64,000 nucleotides of DNA from Coturnix japonica (GCF_001577835.2 NC_029516.1:95235078-95299077), one strand, 5' to 3'; counted from the stretch's first letter, positions 11,141 through 24,345 are shown. Made by a program: numbers and translations. Notes: a model not told the origin generated them from the sequence alone.

Positions 11141-14120
11141 ATCACATTTGCACGAGTTAAAAATCATCACAAATCTTTTATTTTGAAATCCAGAATAAAA
11201 ACATCATGAAATATGGAACATTATGAAATACAAACAGCGGTGGGTATGATGCTAGGCAAACAGCAGGTGTTTCTGCTGCTATTTTCCACTAATATGCCAT
11301 TCCCAATTTAAATAATCTGTTTTCACTTGTGGCTGCCTGATGGCATACTGAGCACCAGCTAAAGTCTCACACCGAAGCAGTGCTTCTGATATCAAAAGAG
11401 AATCTCCAGATGTATGTCATTTTAGCTCTGGATCCATGATGGAGCCAATAAGAGAAGTACTTGCCAAAATCAGTGATGGCCCAAGGATGGAAACACAGAG
11501 AAAGGTAGAAACTTTGGAAAACAAATGGGGCCAGTATTTCAAGTAACAGTGCCAGATTTCTCAGAACAGATTTAGTACAACTGCTGGGGGATTCCCACAA
11601 GGAACTGTGAGACACCTTGTGAAAACTGATGAAATTTGGTTTTCTGCATTAGGGATTCTCCACCAAGGTTGAGCTTAGCACTTCTCCATTGGTAGCATCA
11701 GAGGCACAGGTCCCTCTATTGCCTGCAGTGTGTAGGAATGGGGCATCTTCAGCTGAACCTCTTTAGCAGATGTGGCTGAAATATCATGTATTGCAAGAGA
11801 AGATGATTAATGTGAGCAGGAACAGGCTCTCCCAAGGGGAAACCCGAGAGTATATCAATAAACACTACAGCCATACGTTAGCAATAACTTAATTTCCAGA
11901 AGCTGAGTTTTAGGGAGACAAACATCAAGTTGGAGTTCACCCTCTATTCTGGCACTTCCTTTGCATCAGCCTGTCATGTTTTCATGACAGAGGCCACTGC
12001 TGAAGGAGGTGAAACTTCACTGCACAGAACTCTGTGCAGTGATGAATGTCTGAAGCTTCTATCAAACACTCATGGAAAAAGGGATTTGATACTGCTTGCT
12101 GACACCATTGTGACTGGAAAATAGATAAATTGAGTCTACAAAGCAGGAGAAATTGTCACTGCTGCAAGAAGCCAGGCTAAAGCCTCTTCTCAGTGCTGGC
12201 AGCAGCCAGCTATTTATCTTTCTTCAAAATGGACTGCAGTATTTGCCTTCTTGTGAAAAACACCCATGCTGAGTAGAAGGAACAAATCTGGAACTGCGAG
12301 TGCTTTTTCCACCTTCAAAACACCTCTAATTTTTAAGATCTGAATAGCTAAGTTGTGGTAATGGGAGCATGGTTACCAAGCGCAGTCAAGAGCAGTAAGC
12401 ATACATAGCAGATTATGGTTCAAAGCATGCAGCTATTAAACCAGACACTGTGATGAAGCCAAAGGTAACGGGGACCAAAACTGACAGAACTGCCTAATTA
12501 GTCACTGCTGGAGGTACTGTCTGAGGAGAATATGCACCTGTCCAAAAAAGGAGATGCCTGCACTGGAAAGCTGAATCTCTGGAATTTAAGCAGGAAGTGC
12601 GGAAAGCCAAGAGAGCGGTATGGATTTCATCTTGGCTACCGGCTGGAAGCATCAGCCTTGAAATGTGTCTTACAAGATCAGGCTGTGGAAATTCCCTTTA
12701 AGGATATGGGCCACATGAAGTAAATTATTTCCAGGCAAAAAGTAGCAACAAACTCACAATAATAACAGTACACTGTGGCAGCAAATGATTAAAAAAAACA
12801 AAATAGCAAACATGAAGCTATGGCTTTAGTAACACTCTGCTGAAGAAAAATTAGAGGAGAAAAGGAAAGGAATGCTTTTTAGAGTACCAAACTTCCTAAT
12901 AGTAACAAAAAGTAAAAACACGCAGATACACAAAGGTGTATGAGTAGAACCAGCAACATCACTCCCACAGGCACATAAAGGACTTAATAGGATTTTTGCT
13001 TCAAAATGCCCTCATGTTCTCAGTGTACTTTCACTACTAGTTTCCAGACCCCTGAGACTTTTCCAATGAATGCAAGGACCAGTAAATGCAAGCTGAAGTC
13101 TGCTGCTGATGAGTGCCTCTCCAAAGCTACTGTCCTCAGCACCTGTGTGCCAGGGCTCTGCAGGACTTGGGATCTGCATCTTCTTGTGCCTACTGAGGCT
13201 TGGTCCCAGCATCAAGGCAGAAAGAACCCTCAAGCTGCCATGCCAGACTCCTGCTTATTGGCTACCACCAAAGGAAACAGCAGAGGCTGGGGGCTTGTGG
13301 AATTTCATGTTGAAGGGATCAGCGCTAGACTGAAGGAATCAGTCTGGGATTACCGATGCAACAGCAGCACAGCCCTAAGGCTGTGGCTCTTAAGTCCTGA
13401 TGTTGGAAAGGTAAGTCGTACTGGAGGCTTTGGGGAGACATCAGGATGTCTTGGACCACCTCATTGTCCTGGGCTATGGGAAAGATTCAAATGGGAAAGA
13501 GCGTTGTTGAGAAATGCATGACCAATGTCAAAAACCCACTGCAGACCAAGCCTGCCAAGCAAGCAAATAAGTTCAAGTTTTGTGTGTGCTTCCAGGTCCT
13601 TGAAGTAACCTCCTTTCCAAGAAGGCTGACCATGGGCTTAGCTCCATGGCTGCCCAGCACAGTGGTGTGTGTGGATGCAGAGGCTGCTGCAGCTCTCTCT
13701 GCTTGCAGAGCACAAACCCAATGGGCTCACTGACAGCTCCAACCTCCCAAATAAATAAATCCTTAATAACAGGAAACAGGCACAACAGCAATGCCCCAGC
13801 TAAAAAGAATGCCCTGCTTGAAGCAACAGTCTTCCATTTTCCTGAGAGGGAAGTTAGAAAAGCACACGATAAATGCAGCCATGAAGGAGGTAGGCCAGTA
13901 AGGACTTCATTCCTAGCCTGTCCTCCAAAGGACCAGGGCTGAAATAGCACAGGTTGCTTGTTGTGCTTGGGAACCTTCACAGTTATCATATGAGAAGCTT
14001 GCACACGACCAGTCTGTATCTGCCCTGGCACAGCTTCTCCTTTCTCACTTTCATAAATGAAAAAATATCCTTATTGGAGCTCCTCATGCACAACAGAATA
14101 GTAACAATAAAAAAGAAGTT
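11141..14120. other. Intergenic, includes 3' flank of the KCNE-like gene
   Basis: No supported gene. The 171-residue plus-strand frame at 13006-13521 and the 152-residue minus frame at 13573-14031 are compositionally odd, overlap other frames and match nothing I recognise. No canonical AATAAA was found for the KCNE-like gene close after its stop, so its 3' end is undefined. Confidence 0.45.
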
Positions 14121-14534
14121 TCATACATTCCTCAGAACTGCATCTGTGCTCGTTGCCTCCAGTCCAGTGATATACTTGATGTCCTGCTTTTGCAGATCCA
14201 TTAAGGCAGCACTGTTGATGATAACGAAAGTGTCTTTGCTCTCCTTTCCTGAAAGCTCCACCTTGCTTCTCTGAGGATTAAGCTTTCCAGAATAGAGATA
14301 GTCAATGTAGTTTTCAGGCTTGCTGGAAACAATGTTGCTGAGCATCATGACAAACAGAAGGAAACCAAAAAACCCAACAATAATGAGGATGTAGAAAGAT
14401 GCCATTATCTCCTCCTGCATCTCCAGGGCTGGGTTGCTGTGGTTGTTGAATCGAAGTGTCTTCTTTTGCTCTACATACATATGGAATAATTTCGGCATGA
14501 TCGAACTGCCATTTGTGTGGTTGCTGAAAGCCAT
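14121..14534 (-). CDS. SMIM34: KCNE-like single-pass membrane protein at the SMIM34 position, 137 residues
   Basis: Predicted type I single-pass membrane protein and probable relative of the KCNE potassium-channel beta subunits. The N-terminus MAFSNHTNGSSIMPKLF parallels the KCNE1 start (MILSNTT, then TKL). The extracellular part has N-glycosylation sequons at N5, N8 and N31. The membrane segment, about residues 45-67, contains GFFGFLLFVMMLS, matching KCNE1 GFFGFFTLGIMLS. The KCNE1 activation triplet FTL is replaced by LLF, and the family motif S-N-D-P just after the membrane is missing (PENYIDYLY instead). The cytosolic tail is unlike KCNE1. The coding region is one exon, entered through an acceptor (GATTTGCAG) at 14554-14553, as in KCNE genes. 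The ATG at 14534 is preferred over one 8 codons upstream, which lies across the acceptor. SMIM34 is named by position between FAM243A and KCNE1. The KCNE relationship is seen in the sequence; orthology to human SMIM34 is inference. Confidence 0.72.
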   Translation of the reverse strand: MAFSNHTNGSSIMPKLFHMYVEQKKTLRFNNHSNPALEMQEEIMASFYILIIVGFFGFLLFVMMLSNIVSSKPENYIDYLYSGKLNPQRSKVELSGKESKDTFVIINSAALMDLQKQDIKYITGLEATSTDAVLRNV

Positions 14535-14552
14535 TTTCCCTTTACACTCTGG

Positions 14553-14554
14553 CT
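14553..14554 (-). promoter_or_regulatory. Splice acceptor of the KCNE-like coding exon
   Basis: On the minus strand TTCTGTTTTGTTTAGATTTGCAG runs directly into CCAGAGTGTAAAGGGAAA and the ATG at 14534. A 5' UTR exon must therefore lie at higher coordinates, but it could not be located. Confidence 0.6.
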
Positions 14555-16389
14555 GCAAATCTAAACAAAACAGAACAAATAAACCAAATCAGCTGATTAA
14601 AGCACTCCTGATGTTTGTGTCCGCAAGCACAGGTCTTGCACATTGTTCCCCTCCTCTGTTGTGTAACTATCTGCACTCGGATATCTACTGGCTGCACAGC
14701 TTGCATGCATAGAGCTACTGTGAAAGTCAATGGGAAGTTAACACAGGAATCAAGAGAATTAAGCACTGTTGTCCCCTGCATGAAAGATGTGCATGCATGT
14801 ACATGGGCACGTGCTACTCCTGTATGCTGACTTTGTGTTGCTAGTGACGTAACATCAAAATCAGGACTCAGGAATAACACTATCAGTTCCAGCGGCTATC
14901 TCAGGGGAAAAGGGATGACTCACTCTTAGGTACCACCGTAATTCAAAAAACATTGCCACAAAGGTGTTAGAGCACTGGCTCACAAGTAGAGAGACATTAA
15001 ATCATCCTCAGTAAAAGAAGCTGAACTGAAAAAGAGCTGTTGCAATGAACTAAATAAAACCAAGCGGATATAAGTTTGTTATCTTGCTGAGAAGGAAACT
15101 TGAGAGATAAATAATTTCCTGCCAAATCACATTTCATAGGGTTGACTTCTTTACGAGCTTCTTAAAAGTAATCTGCAGCACAAGAATGACTTAATATATT
15201 GCATCTGTGCAAATCATGAAGAAATTCTATTTTCAAAAATCTAAAATTTTGACTCCATTTCTCAACACCACATCTAAATAACAGTCATTTCTTTCTTTCT
15301 TCTTTTTGAGAAGAGTATGTTAATCTTGGAAGAGCTTTGTGAAAATCTGCCCATAAGGTTTTTCCCTGCTGTAAACAGAAGCCAGGAGTTTTAACCCAAA
15401 TATGTAACTTCCACTAATTTTAAGTCATTTACTTTCCTTATTTCTCTTTTCATTACTTTGCAGCCAGCACTGGTTGACCTACTAAGCCCTTCTGTTGCAA
15501 AGGGTCTGAACAAACTGCAACTCTAGAACTCTGGGGACTTACAATACTTGAAGACTGGACCATTTCCATAAATCTCATTCAATCATTTAAAGAGCTGGAT
15601 GTGAATAGCAGAATAAAATGCTCTGGAAATTCTCTGATGAACTCTAGAACGTTACCCATGGAAAATCTCACGGCCTAGGTTCCCACCTGGCAACCTCCTT
15701 TCTTTTCTCATCCTGGTTGCTCTCTCCAGAGTGGGCACTGGTGGCAGTGGACCTTTTGTCCTTGTGCCTTGTACTGGGATGGTCAGTGTTCCTGACTCAA
15801 GGAAGGAAGGCATTTCCTCTCCATCTGGCTAGGATGAGCCGGTCACCTGAGCGCTGAAGAACTGATTGGGTGTCTGCAATTGCTTGAACATCCTGGATGA
15901 TTTAAATTGCTATTCCTGGTTAGGTTTCCTCCTCTTCGTAACTATTATCTTCTAATGAAGGTGTTTACTTTGCTGGCTGGGAGGTGACTGCTCTTCCTGG
16001 AATCTATTAATAGCCAGATAACTACCGTGGGCGGTTCCATGAGTTGAGCAAAAAGTTTATATGAGACCCACTCAGACCCACTCACAGAGGCAGGTGGAGA
16101 TTTACCACTGCAGGGTGAGAAGTGGAGATGTGGCCAGGGCCTCTTCAACCTGTTCTGTTATGCCAGTTGCCCTCAGTTTTGTAGCTAATGCCATGGTGAA
16201 CTGCAACACCTGCAGAGGACCAAAGCTCAGGGTTATACAAATGGCCCTTCCTGTGTGTGACAAAGGGACTCTCTATGACTGCAGCCCAGACTCTTGGCTC
16301 CCATAAAGATTGAGTCCAACTTCCAAGAGCACCATCCAAAAACGAGATACATGTTGAACTCCAGTATGATTGCGTTTTGTTGCTGTCAC
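14555..16389. other. Upstream flank or 5' intron of the KCNE-like gene
   Basis: No coding exon or repeat was recognised. It probably includes the intron between an unseen 5' UTR exon and the coding exon. Confidence 0.4.
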
Positions 16390-16605
16390 ACAGCACAGAG
16401 CTCAGCGCTGCCCCTCTGCTCGCTCTGAGGAGCTGCAGCCTCCATCAGGCCTCCCCTCAACTCCTTTGCTCTGGGCTGAGCACACCGAGGGGCCTCAGCT
16501 GCTCTTTTCCTTTCCAGTCCTCTTACCACCTTTATAGCCCTCCCTTGGACTCTTTCTAATAGTTTTGTGTGTCCTTTTTTTGTACTGTGGCACCCAACAA
16601 TACCG
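16390..16605 (-). mobile_element. CR1 LINE internal fragment
   Basis: In reverse orientation this matches the CR1 region with GAGGAGCTGCAGCCTCCATC, CTGGGCTGAGCAC and CCTTTCCAGTCCTCTTACCACC, ending near TGTGGCACCCAACAATAC. The 3' tail is absent. The copy is diverged. Confidence 0.65.
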
Positions 16606-19600
16606 TTCTTTGAGCTCTCAAGAAATGAAGCTAATTAAACGTTGGATTGGCACTTCAAGTGTCTACAAGGAAGGGTATCACTGAGCCATGTGCCACCTCA
16701 GCACAGTAAAATCCTGCATGTACAGAAAACTTGTGTGGGGGGTGCATTTACATGTTGTAATGTTTTTTCTTCCTGTACAAAATACAACAGAATAAAACAA
16801 CACGGCAGGTACCTACCCTCAGAAAACAATAATGAGAGGCCTGAGGCAAATGACATAACGAGCTGAAAGGGCAGAAAGTTGCCCGCTTGCTTTAATGGCC
16901 ACCAAATTCTCCTCAGGCCAAGCACGCCGTACAGCGGGGATTTTTAACCAGCAGACAGTGGGGGCCAAGCACAACTGCAGCACCACAGAAAAAACAGAAC
17001 CTGAGTATTGACCCAAAAATGAGAAAGAGGAAACCTAGAGTAGGATCTGCCTTTGGTGGTGGCTAGTGAAGAATTTGTGTCTGTGGTTGTGCCACATCAG
17101 GCCTGTAGGAGAGAGAAAACAGGTCTCGTGCTGTGTACCTGGTCTGCAGATCCATATACCCTTAAAGCCTCTGCTCATCAGCACTCCTCAAGACCTCAAA
17201 CATCTGTATCTCCTTCCCAACCTTGAATTAGGACCAAGGATAGAAATCTGCCTTTCTTTCCATGGTGGGACTCATTCCCTTTCTATCCATTCCCCTCCCT
17301 ACTGCTTTTCCACACCTTAAAGGCTGCATTATTTTTCATTTTGACCATTTTCTGTTTGTGTGGAAAGTTTTGTTCCACACATACTAACTGTATATACATG
17401 CTTCTGTCACCTGTCTCGTAAGCAGGCATAAATCCGTGCACAAAAATGCACATACATATACATGGGCTTAAACTTCTCCTCTCCCCACATACACGAACAT
17501 ACAAAAAGATACAAAAACACTGCCAGAACTGCATGCACTATGCCATATCTAGCTAATTTTCTAAAGTTTTTCCAAAAACAACCAGTATCTTAAGTGATAA
17601 ACCTATTCGTTTTGAAGAGGACAGCGTTTTAAGGGAAAAAAAGATCCAGTGAGTGTACCCAGAATACTTGAGAAATCAAATTTCAAGCAGTGCCTATTTA
17701 TCACTATACAGAGGACGTCAAAACAACAGCTATGGAACATTGTACCTGCCCAGACAGCTTACTTACATGCAGCCTTTGCTCAGTCCTGGGAGCAGCACCT
17801 CTTCCAGATGTCAGGCTTGCTCCCAGCTGACCAAAGCATTTAACTATTTAAGGAGCAGAGGAGAGGAGTGGCTTCTGCTTCTTGCCTCTGGCAAGTAATC
17901 ACGGACACATTATGCGTGAGGGAGTGTCAACAAAGTAATGTGGTAACAGGATACTGTGTGCATAGAAGGCTTGTAGGATGTAGGGGCTCAAGGCAACTGC
18001 CTATCTGTGTACCTGTACCTCATCTTGCAGAGAGTGTGGGTAATGTTGACCAGGACTCAGTTGTCTCAGTATGGGCCACAATAAAGCATGAAGACTTTGA
18101 GGCAGGTGCTTGCTGCTAGACAGAACCCGTGTAACTGTAGATGTGGGCCTGGGGTGATTTTCAGTTATTCGTCATAGGTCTGTCATTTTAAAATCTGGCA
18201 GGAGTGGGAAGGAAAACAGCTCTGTACCTGCTACCCCTAACCCCCCTCCCAAATGTGTTTGGCTGATGCCATCTCACCACGCCAGAGGGAAGAGGCTGTG
18301 TAGTTATGTCTGCTTGTAGCGCACACCTACATCCCTGTTCTTCCTGCTCTACCCTCCTGGTGAAAGGATGGGGAAAGAAAGTAGATGCTGGATGAAGCAA
18401 CCTTGCTATCTTTCATATTGCATCCTCCTGCTGCAGCCTCCTATATCCTGTTCTGCCAGCTGGGCAGGAGTGTTTTATTCCAGTCATTTCCAGTCATCCA
18501 CCCTCCAATTGGCAAAACAGCACAAGCTATGCCCCTTAGCAATCAAGTCCCCCTCTAAGATCAACATACACCACCAACCACAGCTTACAACATTGCAGAT
18601 TTAATTCAGGCTTTGTGATGTGGGCCAGAGACTGTTGTCACTGGGTTGCTTTGTATAACCAGAACAAAAGTGAAGGCACTTCTTGGAAGAGTTAAGCTCA
18701 TGCTAAAGTAGGCTGAATTTCCTTCCATGCCAAAATATGGGAGGGAACAGGAATGTTAAAGGCAATGGTAAGAAAGACCCCATGACAGCAGAGCATATCT
18801 GCCTTCAGCGGGCAGCAGCAGTTAGTTATTGCTATTAAATTGCAGTTAGCTTCATAAATCTTGCTGCAGAACTCAGTTCAAACTATTTGTTTTTTCATGT
18901 TTAATCTTCTCTGGATCAAACACAGTGCTTTGAACGTATCAGCAACTTGTTAGATGAGCTGTACCTTTGGCTAACAAAGACAGAGCCAGAAATAGGAAGA
19001 TAATCAGAAGTAGGGAGCTACTAGTTGGGGAAAAAGAGATCTAAAGGCTCCCAGAAGTAAGGCTGGGATGAGCTCCTTCCTGTGCTTCCCCTCATCCATG
19101 TATTACCTGCTTTGCTGCCAGGCTGTGGGAGCTGTTATCCAGATAACTGCCAGCTCCAGAAGTGAAACATGGCACTGAGGGCACTTCTGGTCCAAAGTCA
19201 TGATCTCTCCATAGAACAAAACATAGTGAAGAACACAAAACACCCACAGGGATGTTTGTCTTGCCCTGCATCAGGCTGAGCTGCAGATGTGTGCTGGCTG
19301 TGTTCCAACCTCTCTCTCAAGCTAGAACATGGAGCAGCATTTGATGGCCCTTCTTCTTGGAAACAAAACCAAATGGAAACATATAAACACTGATAACATC
19401 TCCATTGGTGATTACGTCCATCTGATCCCCTCAACAATATGGGACTGTGAGTGGGACAGGCTCAAATCTACACCAAAGGTGGGTTTACTTCACCCCCGGT
19501 ACTGTGTTTGGAGCTTACCTGCTAATTGGGAGAGAAAGGTAGTCCCAAAGGCTAATGAGTCCATCCCTTAGCACAGTTTATCCTCCAGAAGGTCTCGCTT

Positions 19601-20279
19601 TCTAGTGACTATGATTAGTGTCAGCAGTAAAAGTGCCATAAGACAGACACCCCTCATCCATCATACCAGGGCAAAGGATGTATGATCCCTTCTTGTCCTT
19701 CCCAAGACAGGACAGCAAGGATATCATGTCACTTGCAGGAAGAATTCAGGTACAATTCTCTATAAAGACAACAAAGGTGTTGGAGTAGACTAGATGTTTA
19801 GGTGAATAGAAGGACGGGAGTGCTGGATCCCACTGTGGTGCAGATGGCAAGAGATGGGCATGTATACAAACTTGTTCCTTCATTAGGAACAAGCACTCAG
19901 CACCTGCACAGGTGACAGCTTCCTTCCTCCACCTACAGACCTAAAATTCTGTGCTGGCACCAGATAGCACCATTCTTTCTAAAAGGAATGAAGGACAAAG
20001 GAATAGGTTTGGAGCACAAACAAAACAACAAGGCTGGAAATACTAATTTGGTAGCAGTGAAGGCATATGGACCCCCAGACAAGCTAAGGCATATCAGCTG
20101 AGGATCTGATCCCCTTGTCACTCAAGTTTCGTTATCTTTAAAGAAAGCATAAGAAAATAATATGAATTATTAAGGCTATTCTAGTCATATTTTTGAATTT
20201 TTATGGGATTTTAGTGTCACCAACTCTACAGTGAGAATCAAACTCCCAGAGGCCAATTCAGTGATTGGTGGAAATTGAA
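16606..20279. other. Intergenic, no gene seen
   Basis: Short frames only, none with a recognised family. No repeat tail or RNA gene was recognised. Confidence 0.45.
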
Positions 20280-20711
20280 CTAGTCTCTGTGCTCCGAGCT
20301 TCCAGCATCTGAGGACACCTGGAAGTACATTATCAAGACTGCCATGACTGGGAATGAGTCAGGAATAGAAGATTCAATGTGCAATTGAAGCACCTGTACA
20401 AGCCCAGGGGAGCAGTGCAACTCCACTGCACACTTTCCTCTGCATCGTGCTAGCTTATTTTCCACGCTGTCATCCCTGTGGTATATAACGTGGATCATGT
20501 CTTCAAGCAATATTTCCTGTTGAGCCAAGGTGACCTGCCTGTCTGGGAGGAAGTGGGATGAAGGAATGTCTGGATCTAAGATGAGCAACAGAACTGCACT
20601 GGTCATTGAGGACATTGGGGTACTGAGGATCTCATCCCCACATGATACCTCACACACAAGCCCTATGACTTCCCCTCCCCAGAAATCTGGGTCATGCCCT
20701 GGCAGAAACAA
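20280..20711 (-). other. Unidentified open frame, 143 codons
   Basis: Minus-strand frame without a good ATG at its left limit (the first codon is TTG), containing KLARCRGKCAVELHCSPGL and ending in SSEHRD. A weak acceptor-like TTTGTTTCTGCCAG lies near its start. I do not recognise the family. Frames of this length occur by chance elsewhere in the window, and the plus strand is also partly open here, so this is probably not a gene. Confidence 0.1.
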
Positions 20712-21299
20712 ACCAACATGAATTTACTTCAGGAATGAACCACCCTCAAGACAGGGAAGTTGAGATGTGCCCATTCCGCAACAATCCTCCTTGGAGGCCA
20801 GAGGGTCCTGATGTGTCTCAGGGAAAGGCCAAGAAGCACAGTGCCCAGGAAGCTGATGTACTGGTGCAGCACCAAGAGGAACCAGCACTGGAGGAGCACT
20901 ATGTTGAATCTGCAGAGAGTTAGGCAAAAGCTGAGGAGGATTTGTTAAGAGTACAGAGTTATTTTATGTAGAAGAATCTTTTCAAGTACCCTGGATGAGC
21001 ATGGCAGCCATCTGCTATGTCCTTTTTCCAGCTTACTTGTTGGTGGCCAAGTTATCCTGTCTTCCTGGTAGATGCAGTGTCTGAGGGTGGGAGATGCAGG
21101 TAATGGACTCATCTCAAGGCAGTACATACAGACTTGAACAGGTTGCAGCAAGCCACAGATTGCATTGCCCAAGTTTCTGCAGCTGAAGATGAGCCAGAGC
21201 TTTCATTTTGCTATTGCAATAACAGGCCTTGGGCTAAGACTGTCTTTCTGGTGATCTCTTTCTCTCCATGTCCAAGTGTAGGTGTGAGAAAGAGCTCAT

Positions 21300-21460
21300 C
21301 TGAACCCCCGTTTCTGCAAAACACTGTTGCAGCCCTGCTCATATACAGTCTGTACTCATATCTATCATTGCCCAGCTCTAAGTGCAACAATTTGTGCTTG
21401 ACCTTATTGAACCTCACTGGGTTCTCATGGGCCCACTTTTCAAGTCTGTGATTCTGCTGA
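21300..21460 (-). mobile_element. CR1 LINE internal fragment
   Basis: Reverse-oriented match to the CR1 block that reads, in reverse, CTAAGTGCAACAATTTGTGC then CTTGACCTTATTGAACCTCA and GGGCCCACTTTTCAAG. It is diverged, with no tail present. Confidence 0.6.
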
Positions 21461-22239
21461 TAAGTCTCAGGCAGTGAAGTTTAGGCTCCCAGTTGTACAT
21501 TTACTTTCATCCCTTTTGGTAGCTTTTCCAGCATTTATTATCTGATCATCCTAAGTGCTTTTAGATTTCTCCATACTCTAATGCAGAAGACCTCCACAAT
21601 CTTTGGTGCTCTCCCACCCTTCTCAGATACTTCCCTTGCCAGGAAATTTCATTTCCCAATGCTATCTGAGTGCTGCACATTGCTGGGAGACACTGAAAGC
21701 TGCCGGGACCCATCCTCCCAGCACAGAGTGTGCTTCAGAACAAGGCATCTCACAGTACTGCTGCGTTATCACTTATTTCACGCGCAGTCTTCGTGCAGTT
21801 GCAACTGCTTCAGGACCTGGTTGTACCAGAACCACATCTAGGTCTTGCTGCCTACAACTCACCTACTGGCAGTAAAATCCTGCATCTGGGAAGCAAAAAA
21901 AATCCACATTTATTGTGGTCCAATGTTCACGTTTCTGGCTCCCGCCCAAAACACACAGTAATATGATTTGAATAGTATCACCTTCAGGACAGCAATAAAA
22001 GTAATTGCCACTCCCATCCTGTGCTTCACATCCTGTTTCCACCACAGGCTACACATTAAGGAGCCCTTGCTGAAGACAACATCACCCTGGGACAACCCAA
22101 GCCAGCCCGCAGCGGTGGCTACTGACTGCTGGTGGCAAAGGAATATAAGCAGTGCCCTCTCCATATGAGGAGAGCTAGATCAGGTTAAACTGAATAGTGC
22201 TGAAGACCAGCACCACCTGAGGTGAATGCTGATAGCTTG

Positions 22240-22455
22240 AAACCATTTCTCCTTATCCTATCACAACAGACCCTGCTAAAGAGTCTGTCCCCTTCTTCCT
22301 TACATCTCCCCTTTAGACACTGAAAGACCTCTGTCAGGTCTCCCAAGAGCCTTCTTCAGGCTGAACAGCCCCAGCTCTTAGCCTGTCTTCCTAAGGGAGT
22401 TGTTCCATCCCCTGGACCATTTTTGTGGCCTTTCTCTGATCCTGAGTTGGACATT
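22240..22455 (-). mobile_element. CR1 LINE internal fragment
   Basis: Reverse-oriented CR1 with CCTTCTTCAGGCTGAACAGC, CCCAGCTCTTAGCCTGTCTT and CCATCCCCTGGACCATTTTT, the usual run of blocks upstream of the CR1 3' UTR. The 3' tail is missing. Confidence 0.88.
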
Positions 22456-22917
22456 TCTAAAGCCATTAGCTGGGCAGCTGATAACTACCAACAAGAATGT
22501 GTACCTAAAGTCCCAAAAAATGGAAGAAAGAAGTGTTGGTCGAGGAGATGCATTTGTGTCAGGCTATGATTTAGAGAGGCACCCAGGCACACACACAACA
22601 GCAGCAGGCCAGGCAGTTTGACAGGTTACCCCATGTTGTCCCAGCCACTGTAATTGCTCATTTCCTCTTCCCCCTCCCCTGAAGAGTTCCAGATATAATA
22701 CATTAGCCTGAAACACCTGCTCTAGGGCTTAAACATGTTTTCTCAGATGAGGCAAGGAGTATGCATCCATGCGGCAAGGTACTGACCGGTATACACTGGT
22801 CTGCTCCCTGCAGTAGGCGTGTGCTCGCTCTCCTTGTTGAGTGGAAACTGTAACATGTAATAAAGACACAAACACATCTAATAAAACCACAGCCAGGTTG
22901 CAAACATCCATTTTCTA

Positions 22918-22942
22918 CTTTATTATTATTATTATTATTAAT
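22918..22942. repeat. (TTA)n microsatellite
   Basis: Seven consecutive TTA/ATT units from about 22919. Short and likely length-variable. Confidence 0.9.
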
Positions 22943-24267
22943 TTTAACAGGCTAATGAGTTCTCTGATGATCCCCAGAAGCACCAACTTCTCCTATGGAT
23001 AAAGAAAGAGGGTAAATAAAGAGCATGCAGGGTAATACTCAGCTTGTTTCTCTTCTCATTGAAGGAAGGATGAGAGCGAATAAGTTTGCCTAGATCTGGA
23101 GGAAAGAAGGAAGAGCTGGTGCCACCGGTGTGGCTGTGATGCTCCTAGTGCCCTTGATCCTGGCTGTTTCAGAAGGAGAGCTGGGCAATAGGTCTGGTGT
23201 TTTAGCATGGCTGTTGATCTCTGTGAGCAGCTTCTAGATGGATTGCCCAACAATTGTCCGTGCTCTTACTGTGGTTTTACCTTGGCATCCAGGTGCTGCA
23301 CTGCAAAACACTGAATGCATACCATGGCAAAGTAGTCATCCTCATTCTTGTACACCAGCAGACCACAGGGGATCAGTTTTCACCATATAACGCCATTCTT
23401 TTTACTTTTTGGGAACCATACAATCAGGTGACGCCCTTGTCTTTGATCCTGGTGAATCCTAATTGGATGATGGCAACCCATTCACACTGCATCCAATGAC
23501 AGCAGAGCCAGCAGTTGCTGCCACCTCTACCTGTGCTCAAGTCTAGCCGGGAGGGCCTCTGAGGAAAGGAGCTGCCCCACGCAGTCAGGGTGGATGTGGT
23601 CATGTTTCATGGGAAACCAGAAGAAAATAGGACAGAAATCTGAGCTGGGTCAACCTGCCCTTGTCCTCTCCCAGGCAGTGGCACCAGTGAGTGCTCATGG
23701 AACAGGTGAGAAAGAAAATGTTGAGTTTGCCACACCAGCCTGTGCTACTCAGCAACTCATGCCCAATATGCAGAGAAATATCCTTTCTCAGCAACACTTC
23801 TGAAAGTTTGGTTCCTAAAATGGACATTCAGGAAAAGACCTATTGAGGTAAGGTTCTGGTCTTGTGGCACAGGACCTGAAAGTGCCTGAAAAAGCTTTTA
23901 AGTGTTTTTCTTCACGTCATGGAGCACAAAGCAAAACTCATTTGAAGGCTTCCTGTTTCCCTGCTTAGTCCAAGCAAACTCAGGTTGGACATTTGACATT
24001 TCCAGGCCTGCACAGAGTGTCAAGCGGCCTGTTAATTGCTGTATTTTGGAGATAAGATAGGAGGCTTAACTGATATTTCACCTGTTCTGCGGTCAGTTTG
24101 CCAGCACCACTGGAAATTTGATTAGCGTGAAGCACTATTACCTTTATTCAAATTTATTTTCTTTTGCTTACCTTTATTCAAATTTCCTTTTTCATTCTGC
24201 TACAATCCCTTTCCCAAGGCCAGGATTTGGATGGATGATCTCTTGGACTACTGCTGATGAAGTGTGA

Positions 24268-24345
24268 GATCATAGAATCATAGAGAAGTTTGGTTTGGAA
24301 GGGATCTCAAAGCCCACCCAGCCCCAACCTGCTGAGTGATAGAAG
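24268..24345 (-). mobile_element. CR1 LINE 3' end, short
   Basis: Begins with the reversed tail ATCATAGAATCATAGAGAAG, then TTTGGTTTGGAAGGGATCTC and AAAGCCCACCCAGCCCCAAC. Strongly 5'-truncated, under 100 bases. Confidence 0.88.

Noticed and set aside
13006-13521. 171-residue plus-strand open frame
   Set aside because: No recognisable domain, overlapped by other frames on both strands, with no splice or poly(A) context.
14121-14534. Calling this gene KCNE2
   Set aside because: KCNE2 is strongly conserved across vertebrates and should show its S-N-D-P-Y-H-Q-Y-I motif, which is absent here. In human KCNE2 also lies on the far side of SMIM11, outside this window.
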